Assembly (NCBI GenBank): GCA_964512485.1
Contig: CAZEHJ010000004.1
Location: 1 to 64,000, forward strand
DNA: 64,000 bases
Reading direction: 5' to 3'
Source: CAZEHJ01 sp964512485
GTDB taxonomy: Bacteria > Bacteroidota > Rhodothermia > Rhodothermales > UBA10348
A program made the translations under genes and the position numbers. Position 1 is the first letter of the stretch. Every line of letters begins with the position of its first letter. Shown here in pieces: positions 51,301-60,888 of this stretch. The notes beneath the pieces were generated by a model. It was not told where the DNA came from. It did not search any database and saw only the letters and a program-made list of their open reading frames with translations.

Positions 51301-53950
51301 CGGATCACACCGACGTCCTTCAAGGGCATTCTCAGGTACGAGTGCTTTTCGCTATGCGCCAGTTGTTCTACTGGTGTTGTGGGCTACCCTCCCCTCTACT
51401 CTTCTCGCACGACAGGACACGGGCCAGATCACGGAACCCGTCGAATTCGTAGCCGGCGATTCCCTCATCTTCTCTTTAGGATCGGATAATCGATTCGGTA
51501 CTCTCCACGGCAATGCGTCTGTCAAATACAGTGACTCGTTCCTCAGCGCTCATGAAATCGACCTCTTGCTTGCCAGAGAAGAACTGAAAGCCCGTGGACT
51601 GGAGTCCGATTCTGGGTGGGTGGGAAAACCTGAGATCACGCAGGGTGAGGACGTTTTCACCGGTACCGAACTGGCGTTTAACCTGCAGACCCAACGTGGA
51701 CGCATCGTCGGTGCCCAGACCCAGTATGAAGAGGGATTTATTCGGGCGGATGTGGTAAAATCTCTTGAGGACAGTACGCTGTTCATCAGAAACGGTATTT
51801 ATACGACATGCTCCTGTGTTGAGGACCCTTCCTACTCGCTCCGGTCCAACAAAATGAAAATGGTCGGCCGAAAGTGGATATATACCGGGCCGATACAACT
51901 CTACCTGTTCAGTATCCCGACACCTCTCTGGCTTCCATTCGGGTTTCTTCCGGCCCAGGATGATCGTCGAAGCGGCCCTCTTCCTCCTACGTACGGCGAA
52001 GATGAGTTCGGATTTTACCTGCGAGATTGGGGGTGGTATTTCGCACTCAACGACTATATGGACCTGCAACTGCAGGGTGGCTTCTGGACCAGAGGTAGCT
52101 GGGAGACCAGAACACTCTACCGCTACCGCAAAATGTATGCGTTTGATGGTCAGCTCCGCCTTGATTACGCACGATTCAGAAATGGTGAGCCAGGCGACCC
52201 CGGATTTTCCGTTCGAAAGACAAGTGCGTTCAGGTGGACTCATAATCAGACCCTGGGTCAGACATCCTCCTTCAATGCCAATGTCAACCTGTCGTCCTCA
52301 TCGTATTTGAAGGCTGTATCCCAGAATTACGATGATCGGGTGCGCCAGGATATTCAATCCAGCCTCAAATTCACGAAGCGATGGACCGGCAAAAACCTCT
52401 CGGTCCAGGTCAATCAGCGACAGCTGTTGTCGACCAACCAGGTTAATCTCACCCTGCCCAGTCTCTCGTTCTCTCAGAGCAGCTTCAAGCCGCTCCAACG
52501 CTCAAACCGACCTCCGGGAAGTGGAGAGTCCATTCTGGATAAGCTGACCGTCAGTTACAACATGAACGTCAACAATCGCTTCAGCTTTGATCCACTGACA
52601 GAGGACGAACTACTGGCCCGCGGCGACACACTGGCAGCCGAGATAAACTGGCTCGACGCGCTCTTTTCGAAAGACGACTATGAGCGTGCTACTGGCGACG
52701 ATACTCACTACGATTTCAAAGCAACCCACCGTATTCCGGTGTCTGCGCCATTTTCAGTGAATCGATTACCTCTTCTCGGTGATCTGGCATTGAACTTATC
52801 ACCCAGTTTCAATTACACGGAAGATTGGTTTCTGCAGTCGGAACGACGCTCTCTCAACTCCGACAGTTCCGGGATTGATGTGTTGAATGATCCCGGCTTC
52901 TTCGCGTTGCGCCAGTTCAGCACCTCGGTCTCTGCCAGCACGATTTTTTACGGCCTCTTCCCCTTCAAAGGATTCGGTTACAATGGAATCCGGCACACCG
53001 TACGTCCGAACGTGGGCATGTCCTACCGGCCAGACTTTTTTTCTGATCGCTGGGGATACCGCAGGACTTACACCGATGAAGATGGAGAAGAAGTCGAATA
53101 TTCCGCCGTCTCAGGAGTCAGCAGGGGAAGGCAGCAGGCACTCACCTTTTCGTTGAACAATACTTTCGAAACGAAGAAGGCTGAAACCGACTCGACACAA
53201 ACCAGCCGTTCAGCAAGCGCACTGAAATTGTTTGACTTCAATCTGTCGTCGTCTTACAACTTTGCGGCAGATTCGTTAAAAATGGCGAACGTGAGTATGA
53301 CTGCGCGTACCAGGATACTTGGCAAGGTAGACCTCGACCTCCGAAGCGCTTTTTCACCTTACGAGTTGTCCGAAGAAGGTCGATTGACGCGAACCAGCTC
53401 CTTTTCTTTGACCTCGCCCTTCGGCCGCATGACATCCACGAACGTGACGATGCGCACTTCGCTCAAATCCAAGCGAGGCGATGGTGACCGACCCATTACT
53501 ACTCCACGGGGAGCAATGGTAGCGCCGGGGAACGGTTTCGGGGGATTCAATCAGAGCACGTCGATTATACAGAACAACTACGCAAATGCAGGAGCGGATT
53601 TCTCTATTCCGTGGTCTCTGAGCATGGACTTCTCGTACGGTGTCACAAAAAGCGGTCTGAACACCATCAAGAGAGCGATTCTGAACGCCTCATTTGATTT
53701 CAGCCTGACACCCAACTGGAAAGTGGCCAGTAGGACGGGGTACGACTTCGAGCGAAAAGAAATGGCAACCACCAATATTGCTCTGGCGAGGGATTTCGAC
53801 TGTTGGCAGATGTCGTTCAACTGGATTCCGTTCGGACTATATCAGTCCTGGGGCTTCGACCTGCACGTAAAGAGTGGGCATCTTCGGGATCTGCTGCGTG
53901 TCCGCCAACCAAAATCTGATGTTCAAGATCGGTTCGGATCTCTTCGATAA
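51272..53950 (+). CDS. lptD: LPS-assembly protein LptD (Bacteroidota type)
   Basis: 892 residues from the TTG at 51272; an ATG at 51227 is in frame but would overlap the kinase gene by 74 bp. A signal segment 'YAPVVLLVLWATLPSTLLA' precedes the OstA-like jelly roll (mature start to about residue 190: 'FVAGDSLIFSLGSDNRFGTLHGNASVKYSDSFLSAHEIDLLL'). The barrel begins with 'NGIYTTCSCVEDPSYSLRSNKMKMV' and 'TPLWLPFGFLPAQDDRRSG', the conserved plug-facing region that inserts LPS into the outer leaflet; paired cysteines are in TTCSCV. Partner LptE is not recognisable nearby; an LptF/G permease lies 2.4 kb away. Confidence 0.88.
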   Translation: MTNTVLKLINGSHRRPSRAFSGTSAFRYAPVVLLVLWATLPSTLLARQDTGQITEPVEFVAGDSLIFSLGSDNRFGTLHGNASVKYSDSFLSAHEIDLLLAREELKARGLESDSGWVGKPEITQGEDVFTGTELAFNLQTQRGRIVGAQTQYEEGFIRADVVKSLEDSTLFIRNGIYTTCSCVEDPSYSLRSNKMKMVGRKWIYTGPIQLYLFSIPTPLWLPFGFLPAQDDRRSGPLPPTYGEDEFGFYLRDWGWYFALNDYMDLQLQGGFWTRGSWETRTLYRYRKMYAFDGQLRLDYARFRNGEPGDPGFSVRKTSAFRWTHNQTLGQTSSFNANVNLSSSSYLKAVSQNYDDRVRQDIQSSLKFTKRWTGKNLSVQVNQRQLLSTNQVNLTLPSLSFSQSSFKPLQRSNRPPGSGESILDKLTVSYNMNVNNRFSFDPLTEDELLARGDTLAAEINWLDALFSKDDYERATGDDTHYDFKATHRIPVSAPFSVNRLPLLGDLALNLSPSFNYTEDWFLQSERRSLNSDSSGIDVLNDPGFFALRQFSTSVSASTIFYGLFPFKGFGYNGIRHTVRPNVGMSYRPDFFSDRWGYRRTYTDEDGEEVEYSAVSGVSRGRQQALTFSLNNTFETKKAETDSTQTSRSASALKLFDFNLSSSYNFAADSLKMANVSMTARTRILGKVDLDLRSAFSPYELSEEGRLTRTSSFSLTSPFGRMTSTNVTMRTSLKSKRGDGDRPITTPRGAMVAPGNGFGGFNQSTSIIQNNYANAGADFSIPWSLSMDFSYGVTKSGLNTIKRAILNASFDFSLTPNWKVASRTGYDFERKEMATTNIALARDFDCWQMSFNWIPFGLYQSWGFDLHVKSGHLRDLLRVRQPKSDVQDRFGSLR

Positions 53951-53981
53951 GCGCCCGACCAGACTTTACTCGAGAGCCGGT

Positions 53982-55001
53982 TCAACTCAGGTCATTCTGG
54001 ACAATCAGAGAATCCGAAATGTCGAAGCGTATTTCTGTTTGATCACTGACGAATCCCTGAACCCTGGCAGTAAGCTCAACATCTTCGCTTTTAATGGTCA
54101 ACTCGGTAGACATTCCCAGGAACAGCTTGCCAGATATTTCACCGCTGAACTGACCCGAATCGGAAATCCTGATGTGCTCGGGTCGAATGGCCAGTGCAAA
54201 CCCCTCCTCGACCGGCTGCCCCGCAAACCGCTGAATGTTGGCATTTGAGGTTATGATGTTGCTCGAGCCCAGAAACGATGCAACGAATGCTGATTTCGGC
54301 CGATAATAGAGCTCTTCAGGCGCACCTGCCTGTACTATTCGTCCGCTTCGCATGACCGCAATATTGTCGGACAAAGCCAGGGCTTCCTCCTGGTCGTGTG
54401 TGACATAAATGCTGGTCAGGCCGAGCCGATGCTGCAGTTCTTTGAGTTCTCTTCGAGTCTGTTCTCTGAGCGCTACATCCAGATTTGACAGAGGTTCATC
54501 GAAGAGTATGACCTTGGGCTCGATCGCGATGGCTCGCGCCAGAGCAGTCCGTTGCTGTTGCCCACCCGATAGTGAAGTTACCTGAGTGTCCCTGAAGCCA
54601 GATAAATCCACGCGACGAAGCGAATCTGATACAACCCGATCGATTTCTTGCTTTGATTTCCTACGAACCTTCAATCCATACGCGACATTCTCTCCCACAG
54701 TCATGTGAGGGAAAAGAGCGTAATTCTGAAAAACCATGGCTGTGGGTCTGCGGCGAGCCTCAACGCCAGTCACGTCCTGTTCACCGATTATCACTCTTCC
54801 CGTTTCAGGCTGTTCGAATCCTGAAATGATTCTAAGAGTGGTCGATTTGCCGCACCCACTCGGTCCGAGGAGCGAGCAAAATGACCCCGGCTTCACAACC
54901 AACGACACATCGTCGACGGCAACAAGATCCCCAAAGCGCTTGGAAACGCCTTCGAGACGGATTTCAACGGCCTGGTCCACGGTATCTTGATTGTGAGTCA
55001 C
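53982..55001 (-). CDS. ABC transporter ATP-binding protein (PotA/FbpC-like, with TOBE domain)
   Basis: 339 residues. Walker A 'GPSGCGKS' at residues 46-53, 'LSGGQQQRTALARAIAIEPKVILFDEPLSNLD' signature and Walker B, and 'YVTHDQEEAL' switch are intact. The C-terminal third holds a TOBE-type domain ('LAIRPEHIRISDSG'), typical of importers for polyamines, iron(III) or sugars, in which a periplasmic protein and permeases are normally encoded next door. None is present: upstream 13 bp is sucC and downstream is the convergent lptD. Substrate therefore unknown; permease genes may lie elsewhere. Confidence 0.9.
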   Translation of the reverse strand: MTHNQDTVDQAVEIRLEGVSKRFGDLVAVDDVSLVVKPGSFCSLLGPSGCGKSTTLRIISGFEQPETGRVIIGEQDVTGVEARRRPTAMVFQNYALFPHMTVGENVAYGLKVRRKSKQEIDRVVSDSLRRVDLSGFRDTQVTSLSGGQQQRTALARAIAIEPKVILFDEPLSNLDVALREQTRRELKELQHRLGLTSIYVTHDQEEALALSDNIAVMRSGRIVQAGAPEELYYRPKSAFVASFLGSSNIITSNANIQRFAGQPVEEGFALAIRPEHIRISDSGQFSGEISGKLFLGMSTELTIKSEDVELTARVQGFVSDQTEIRFDISDSLIVQNDLS

Positions 55002-55014
55002 GGAGTGCCCGGTG

Positions 55015-56190
55015 TCAGGCAGACAGCGCTACGTTGATTTTATCCGCAGCCTCCTGGAAAATGATCGCGGTTTCAACCTCGAGACCGCTTTCATCCAGAA
55101 TGGCCTTCCCTTCCTCGGCGTTGGTGCCCTGAAGGCGAACGATAAGAGGCAGAGCCATGTCAACCTTGCGGGCAGCTTCGACGACTCCTTTGGCGACCCG
55201 ATCACAGCGGACAATTCCGCCGAAGATGTTCACCAGGATTGCTTTAACTCCTGGGTCCTTCAAAATAATTCGGAATCCCGCTTCAACTGTTTCCGGATTT
55301 GCTCCACCACCGACGTCCAGGAAGTTTGCCGGTTCTCCGCCCGCCAGTTTGATGATATCCATCGTGGCCATTGCGAGTCCGGCTCCATTGACCATGCAGC
55401 CCACGTTACCGTCGAGTTTTACATAATTGAGATGGTGCTCTCCAGCTTCGACTTCGAGAGGATCTTCTTCATGGACATCTCGCAGATCCGCCAGATCTTT
55501 ATGTCTGTACAACGCATTGTCATCAATGTTGATTTTGGCGTCAATGGCCAAAACATCGCCGTCTTCGGTAAGCGTGAGAGGATTGATCTCAGCAATCGAG
55601 CAGTCACTGTCCTCATACGCCCTGTGCAGCGCGATAATGAATCGAACTGCCTTCTTGAAGGCATCACCCTCAAATCCCAGCCCGAAAGCCAGACGGCGTG
55701 CCTGAAAGCCCTGCAGGCCGATAACAGGATCAACCCACTCTTTCAGAATCAATTCTGGTGTTTCTTCGGCAACCGTTTCTATTTCGACGCCACCTTCTGT
55801 CGACGCCATGATGACAGTCTGGTTCTTTCCACGATCCAGCGTAATTCCGAGGTAAAACTCCTTCGCAATATCAACCGCGTCTGCGATCAACACGGAACGG
55901 ACCTTCTGACCTTCAGCACCCGTCTGCGGAGTCTTGAGCATCATGCCCAGAATGGCATCGGCTTTCTCCCGGACTTCATCGGTACTTTTGGCCAGCTTCA
56001 CACCACCGCCTTTGCCGCGGCCTCCGGCGTGAATCTGAGCTTTGACTACAAACAGGTCGTTGCCCGTTTCTGCCTGAAGCTTTTCGGCCGCATCTACGGC
56101 TTCATCAGAAGAGGTGGCAAGAATTCCTTTTTGCACGGCGACGCCGTATTTGGCAAGGATTTCCTTGGCCTGATATTCGTGGACTTTCAT
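55015..56190 (-). CDS. sucC: Succinate-CoA ligase (ADP-forming) subunit beta
   Basis: 391 residues. TCA-cycle enzyme forming succinate and ATP from succinyl-CoA with the alpha subunit. 'MKVHEYQAKEILAKYGVAVQKG' start, ATP-grasp part 'VVKAQIHAGGRGKGGGVKLA', 'INPLTLTEDGDVLAIDAKINIDDNALYRHKDL' metal site and 'LDVGGGANPETVEAGFRIILKDPGVKAILVNIFGGIVRCDRVAKGVVEA' CoA-ligase end are all clear. The alpha-subunit gene sucD is not next to it. The downstream ABC ATPase starts 13 bp after its stop, so the two share a transcript. Confidence 0.97.
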   Translation of the reverse strand: MKVHEYQAKEILAKYGVAVQKGILATSSDEAVDAAEKLQAETGNDLFVVKAQIHAGGRGKGGGVKLAKSTDEVREKADAILGMMLKTPQTGAEGQKVRSVLIADAVDIAKEFYLGITLDRGKNQTVIMASTEGGVEIETVAEETPELILKEWVDPVIGLQGFQARRLAFGLGFEGDAFKKAVRFIIALHRAYEDSDCSIAEINPLTLTEDGDVLAIDAKINIDDNALYRHKDLADLRDVHEEDPLEVEAGEHHLNYVKLDGNVGCMVNGAGLAMATMDIIKLAGGEPANFLDVGGGANPETVEAGFRIILKDPGVKAILVNIFGGIVRCDRVAKGVVEAARKVDMALPLIVRLQGTNAEEGKAILDESGLEVETAIIFQEAADKINVALSA

Positions 56191-56323
56191 GGATCTCGAA
56201 TTGCGTAACTTGAATCCTGAAAATTACTGAGACCTGTGTCATTATGCCGGATCTCAAGGACCAAGATGACGATATTCTCCGTTTCTTATAGCGCGCGCTC
56301 CTTGCTCAACTGAAAATGCCTTG

Positions 56324-57406
56324 ATGACCTACGATCTGCACATCTTCAAACGGTTTCTCACCGGATATGCTCTGCTCATTCTGGGGCTGATCGTTTTTTT
56401 CGTTGTACTGCACTACGTGGAGTATATCGATGACTTCATGGATCGGGGGGCAACGATGAACGACGTTTTTCTGGTTTATTATCCCAACTACATTCCGGAA
56501 ATCATACGTCTTACCTCGCCACTGGCTGTATTCATATCAGCAATTTTCCTCACCTCGCGACTCACCCAGAAACTTGAGTTTTCTTCTCTTCAGACGGCCG
56601 GGGTTTCGCTGTACCGACTGATGGCTCCGTTCGTGATCGCAGGAATCCTGATCACAGGATTCATTTTCTGGTTCAACGGATGGATTGTGCCTCAAACGAA
56701 TCAGATTCGATTGGCTTTTGAACAGGACTACACAAAGGATGGGCCTTCGCGTGCCGAATATGTCAATATCCACAGACAGAACGCCCCAAACAGTATTCTT
56801 TCGGTCAACTTTTATGAGCGAAAGTCGAAAACGGCGACGTCGATTACTCTTCAGACATTCAGTGATGCCGGTAGTCTCGTCGAAAGAATCGATGCCGACC
56901 GCATGACGTGGGACGATTCTCTTCGAGTCTGGCGCATCATATCCCCGGTCGTGCGGCGATTTGATAACGATGGTGAGCGGGGAAGGCGTCGAATGGAGGT
57001 GTTGGACACAACTCTCAGCCTGCTCCCCCGGGATCTAGCCCGCATTCAGGGAGACGTCGAAGCCATGACGATTTCTGAGGCCAGGAATTATCTGGACACG
57101 TTGGAAAGAACGGCGGCCAATCGAACGGGACCCTCTCTGGTAGCCTATCACAGCAAGTACTCGTATCCGTTCGCGAATCTGATACTGATCCTGCTGGCAG
57201 TTCCGTTGGCATCAGTACGACGGCGAGGAGGGCAGGCTGTCCAGATGGGACTTGGCCTTTTTATTGCGTTCGTTTATCTCGCCCTGATGAAGCTCGTTGA
57301 GCCATTCGGCTATGCTGGCAGCCTATCGCCCATTCTTGCATCCTGGCTCCCCCACCTGGCATTTCTACTGTTCGCTCTCGTGGTGGTTTTTCGGGCTCGC
57401 AAATAA
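56324..57406 (+). CDS. LptF/LptG family permease
   Basis: 360 residues from the ATG (a TTG one codon earlier is possible). Six membrane helices in the 3+3 arrangement of YjgP/YjgQ proteins: helices near residues 10-35, 60-80 and 95-120, a periplasmic beta-jellyroll part (about 130-255), then helices from about 275 to the end. 'IFKRFLTGYALLILGLIVFFVVLHYVEYIDDF' and 'YPNYIPEIIRLTSPLAVFISAIFLTSRLTQKLEFSSLQTAGVSLYRL' are the conserved N-terminal blocks. With LptB and a sister permease it lifts LPS from the inner membrane toward LptD. Only one permease is in this window. Confidence 0.93.
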   Translation: MTYDLHIFKRFLTGYALLILGLIVFFVVLHYVEYIDDFMDRGATMNDVFLVYYPNYIPEIIRLTSPLAVFISAIFLTSRLTQKLEFSSLQTAGVSLYRLMAPFVIAGILITGFIFWFNGWIVPQTNQIRLAFEQDYTKDGPSRAEYVNIHRQNAPNSILSVNFYERKSKTATSITLQTFSDAGSLVERIDADRMTWDDSLRVWRIISPVVRRFDNDGERGRRRMEVLDTTLSLLPRDLARIQGDVEAMTISEARNYLDTLERTAANRTGPSLVAYHSKYSYPFANLILILLAVPLASVRRRGGQAVQMGLGLFIAFVYLALMKLVEPFGYAGSLSPILASWLPHLAFLLFALVVVFRARK

Positions 57407-57409
57407 GAC

Positions 57410-57736
57410 TTAGGCTTCTCCTCCGGGTATTCCGAAGTGAATTTCCGGTCCCTGCGGGCCGGAATCTTCAATTTCACCATGAGAGCGCTCAAATCGCTCA
57501 ATATTGTCCGCCAGCGCTTTCAACAAGCGTTTTGCGTGCGGTGGAGAAACGATCACCCTGCTTTTCACCTTTGCTTTGGGGACTCCGGGCATTACACGAA
57601 TGAAGTCCAGAATGAACTCTTCGGAGGAGTGTGCCAACATCACCAGATTGGAATACGTACCCTCGGCTATTTCTTCTGAGAGTTCAATATTCAATTGGGG
57701 ACCTTTGCCTTTTGGTCCTTCCTGATTCTCCTTCAT
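57410..57736 (-). CDS. DUF3467 family protein
   Basis: 108 residues, highly charged and cytosolic. 'LNIELSEEIAEGTYSNLVMLAHSSEEFILDFIRVMPGVPKAKVKSRVIVSPPHAKRLLKALADNIERFERSHG' is nearly the whole DUF3467 domain. No biochemical function is known for the family. It lies 69 bp downstream of the cystathionine beta-synthase on the same strand and meets the LptF/G gene tail to tail with 3 bp between stops. Confidence 0.9.
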   Translation of the reverse strand: MKENQEGPKGKGPQLNIELSEEIAEGTYSNLVMLAHSSEEFILDFIRVMPGVPKAKVKSRVIVSPPHAKRLLKALADNIERFERSHGEIEDSGPQGPEIHFGIPGGEA

Positions 57737-57805
57737 TTACTTTCACTCGTGTTTTGATATTGCGGGTTTTTAAAAATTCGGTGGCCGACTCTCGTTCCTG
57801 ATGGA

Positions 57806-59185
57806 TTACGAATTCGAGGCCAATGCTTCTATCAGGTCGCTTTTTGTGATAATGGTGAAACCACCCATGTCGTCTTTTACCAGCACGGCTCCAGGTGATT
57901 CAGTCAGCATGGATGTGAGGCCCCCGATAGGTATTGTTGGGTCAACGACAGAAAGCGGCGCACCCATATTGTCCGAAACGGCATGCGAACGCGCCCCCGG
58001 CTCTTCAATCAGTCTATTAAGAACCACTGATTCGGTCAGACTGCCGACGACTGCTTCTCCCTCGATGACGGGAAGCTGTGAAACGGACGCATTTACCATG
58101 CGGTCAATTGCCGTCTGAAGAGTATCCGCGGGCGAAACTGAAATAAGCCCTCCGTCTCGCTCGGGAGCGAGGTCTCCGGCCGTCAATTCTTTGTCGCTGT
58201 CCAGAAAGCCCAGGCTTCGCATCCAGGTATCGTTGTATGTCTTCGACAGATAGCGGAATCCCGTATCCGGCAACAGAATGACCACGACGTCGTCAGGATT
58301 GAGCTCCCCTTTGTGTGCTTCCAGCCATTTGAGTGCTCCGGAAACCGCCAATCCACTGGATTGACCGACAAACAGGCCTTCTTCTCGGGCCAGACGCCGC
58401 GTCATTATCATGTTTTCGCGGTCCGTCGAGCGCACATAGTCGTCAACGATATTAAAGTCCATGTTTCCAGCCAGGATATCCTCGCCCGCCCCCTCTGTGA
58501 GGTATGGATAGATCTCTTTGTCGTCAAATTCGCCGGTAAAGAAATACTTGTGGTAAACGGACCCAAACGTATCCACACCTATGAGTTTTATGCTCTTGTT
58601 CTGCTCTTTCAGATAGCGTCCCGTGCCCGATATCGTTCCACCCGTTCCGGCGGAAGCCACATAATGGCTAACCTTTCCGTCGGTTTGTGACCAGATCTCC
58701 GGTCCTGAAGTCTGGTAGTGTGCCTCGGCATTTGCAGGATTGTCATACTGATTCAGGTACACGGCATTCGGAGTTTCTTCCGCCAGTCGCTTCGAGACCG
58801 AGTAGTACGATCTCGCATCCTCAGGAGCCACGTTGGTGGGGCAAACGAGAACTTCGGCACCCAACGCGCGGAGCATGTCTGCCTTCTCTGGACTCTGTTT
58901 GTCTGTGGTGACAAAAATGCACTCATAACCGCGATCAATAGCTGCCAGAGCGATACCAGCACCTGTGTTCCCGCTTGTGCCTTCCACAATGGTTCCGCCC
59001 GGTTTCAGATCGCCCGATGCTTCAGCTGCATCAATCATGGCAACTCCGATTCGATCCTTGACCGATCCACCCGGATTGAAGTACTCAACCTTGGCCAATA
59101 CCGTGCAAGGAAGGTGTGAAGCGATTTTATTCAGCTTGACGAGAGGTGTGTTGCCGACCGTGTCGAGTATGGAGTCGTGCCACAT
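57806..59185 (-). CDS. Cystathionine beta-synthase (PLP enzyme with C-terminal CBS pair)
   Basis: 459 residues. The N-terminal PLP-dependent fold shows the internal-aldimine lysine Lys43 in 'NPGGSVKDRIGVAMI', the cofactor phosphate loop 'VEGTSGNTGAGIALAAIDRG' and 'SAGTGGTISGTGRYL'. From about residue 335 two CBS motifs follow ('VSPADTLQTAIDRMVNASVSQLPVIEGEAVVGSLTES' and the last 55 residues), which regulate the human enzyme through S-adenosylmethionine. The CBS pair argues for cystathionine beta-synthase rather than cysteine synthase, but O-acetylserine use is not excluded. No heme-binding lead is present. Confidence 0.88.
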   Translation of the reverse strand: MWHDSILDTVGNTPLVKLNKIASHLPCTVLAKVEYFNPGGSVKDRIGVAMIDAAEASGDLKPGGTIVEGTSGNTGAGIALAAIDRGYECIFVTTDKQSPEKADMLRALGAEVLVCPTNVAPEDARSYYSVSKRLAEETPNAVYLNQYDNPANAEAHYQTSGPEIWSQTDGKVSHYVASAGTGGTISGTGRYLKEQNKSIKLIGVDTFGSVYHKYFFTGEFDDKEIYPYLTEGAGEDILAGNMDFNIVDDYVRSTDRENMIMTRRLAREEGLFVGQSSGLAVSGALKWLEAHKGELNPDDVVVILLPDTGFRYLSKTYNDTWMRSLGFLDSDKELTAGDLAPERDGGLISVSPADTLQTAIDRMVNASVSQLPVIEGEAVVGSLTESVVLNRLIEEPGARSHAVSDNMGAPLSVVDPTIPIGGLTSMLTESPGAVLVKDDMGGFTIITKSDLIEALASNS

Positions 59186-59346
59186 AGTAAGATTATTTCC
59201 TGATACAGAGCCGGAATCGGCGCTATGGATGGATGAGCAAATGGTCTATATTCCGCGAACGAACCGCGCATGGAAAGGTACGGTTCCTGCTCGACACCGA
59301 TTGAGAAGCGGATGCGAATCAATCGTAAATCAATTACCAATCAGTT

Positions 59347-60789
59347 GTGGCGCCTTCTTCTGACCATATTTCGATGATCGAACCTGATCTGCTGGTTGCG
59401 ACCTGCAGCTCAGACGGACATGTCCTGATGCGAAACTCGGCGTGGAAGGCGGTTTTTGGGGAGGATGAGGATCTCTGGGGTCTGCTCATGCCTAACGATC
59501 GGGAAACCGCCGAACAGAACCTGAACGAGGCGGCTCGCGGATCACTCGTCACTCATGCGCTGTTTATGGTAGAGTCGCCTCATCGAGATATTCCTACGCC
59601 CGTTCTGCTTCATTTTGTCCCCGTCGCCTCGGACGGTGCTGCTGCATCCAACGCGGTTGCCATTTCCGGCGAGGTGTTGGCTGAACCATCGACTTGGACC
59701 GAAAGCCAGACTCATCGCCACCGAATGGAAACTCTCGGAAGAATGACCATGGGGATGGCGCACGACTTCAACAACCTTCTCAGTGGAATATTGGGACACA
59801 TTGAGCTCTGGCGTATCGAATCAACTCTGGACGATGCTGCGAAAAGCCATGTCGCCATGATTGAGAAAGCTGCCGAAAACGGAGCTGAGCTGATTTCCAA
59901 AATTCAGCGCTACATAAGACAGGAAGCCCAATCGCAGCATGAACCGCTTGATCTTGCTCCGCTCATCGCAGAGTGCGTCTCCTTTACCAGACCCTATTGG
60001 TACAATGAACCCCGAAGACAGGGGATCAATATCGAGGTTCACCAACACTTCGAGGACCTTCCGTCAGTAGAGGGCTCCAGATCGGAGCTTCGGGATGTAT
60101 TTGTCAACATGATTCTGAATGCTGTGCACGCGATGCCGGAAGGCGGCTCGATCACTCTCGAAGGCAAGGCATCCGATTCTGAAGTCATTATCAGGTTGTC
60201 TGATACTGGTACAGGAATGAGCGACGATGTGCAAAACAGGATCTTTGAACCTTTGTTTTCGACGAAAGCCGAGCGCGGTACGGGGATGGGACTCTCCGTC
60301 GTCGCAGGTACGATGCGCGAGCACCGCGGAAGTGTCTCTGTAGAATCTACTCTTGGTACAGGAACCACATTTACGCTTCGTTTTCCTCTTTCATCTTTAA
60401 AAGATGAGGCAGACGAGAGAGGGATTCCTTCGGGCTTGAAAATCGAATCCTGGAGGCTTCTTGTTGTCGACGACGAAGAAATGGTCCGAAACGTTGTTTC
60501 GCGCCTGCTGGCCGTCCGCGGTCACGATGTTGTCGCAGTCGAATCTGGAAGCGAAGCAGTCCGTGTATTCGAAAGCGGAGATTTCGATCTGATTGTTACG
60601 GATCAAGGAATGCCCGAAATGACGGGTCGTGAATTGGCCCACAACATCAGAAAACTCGATCCTTCCATACCCATTTTGCTACTCACAGGCGACACGGATA
60701 TTGTGGTCGACTCGAATGAAATTAATCATGTGCTGACAAAACCGTTCAAAATCGACGAGATCGAAAGCGTTATTGCTTCGTTGACCTGA
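59347..60789 (+). CDS. Hybrid sensor histidine kinase / response regulator
   Basis: 480 residues, no membrane segment. A PAS-like N-terminal part (about 10-110, 'DLLVATCSSDGHVLMRNSAWKAVFGEDEDLWGLL'), HisKA helix with His139 in 'GMAHDFNNLLSGILGHIEL', HATPase_c with 'DVFVNMILNAVHAMPEGG' (N box), 'LSDTGTGMS' and 'GTGMGLSVVAGTMREHRG' (G boxes), and a C-terminal receiver with phosphoacceptor Asp419 in 'LIVTDQGMPEMTGRELA' and 'LTKPF' lysine. The MAHDFNN form is that of NtrB-like cytosolic kinases. The start could also be the ATG at 59374. No output regulator is adjacent, so the phosphorelay target is unknown; lon is 99 bp downstream. Confidence 0.93.
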   Translation: MAPSSDHISMIEPDLLVATCSSDGHVLMRNSAWKAVFGEDEDLWGLLMPNDRETAEQNLNEAARGSLVTHALFMVESPHRDIPTPVLLHFVPVASDGAAASNAVAISGEVLAEPSTWTESQTHRHRMETLGRMTMGMAHDFNNLLSGILGHIELWRIESTLDDAAKSHVAMIEKAAENGAELISKIQRYIRQEAQSQHEPLDLAPLIAECVSFTRPYWYNEPRRQGINIEVHQHFEDLPSVEGSRSELRDVFVNMILNAVHAMPEGGSITLEGKASDSEVIIRLSDTGTGMSDDVQNRIFEPLFSTKAERGTGMGLSVVAGTMREHRGSVSVESTLGTGTTFTLRFPLSSLKDEADERGIPSGLKIESWRLLVVDDEEMVRNVVSRLLAVRGHDVVAVESGSEAVRVFESGDFDLIVTDQGMPEMTGRELAHNIRKLDPSIPILLLTGDTDIVVDSNEINHVLTKPFKIDEIESVIASLT

Positions 60790-60888
60790 CGAATCATACA
60801 CTTTACCGACAAGATGTCAGAAACCTCCGTTTGGCCTGGTTTTTGGGCTCGGGAAGACGTCAATTACCGCCGACATTAAAACCGCAAT

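Noticed and set aside
55012..56208. Plus-strand open frame of 398 codons covering the whole of sucC in antisense
   Set aside because: The minus strand encodes an unmistakable, complete SucC; the antisense translation shows no family motif and merely reflects codon use of sucC.
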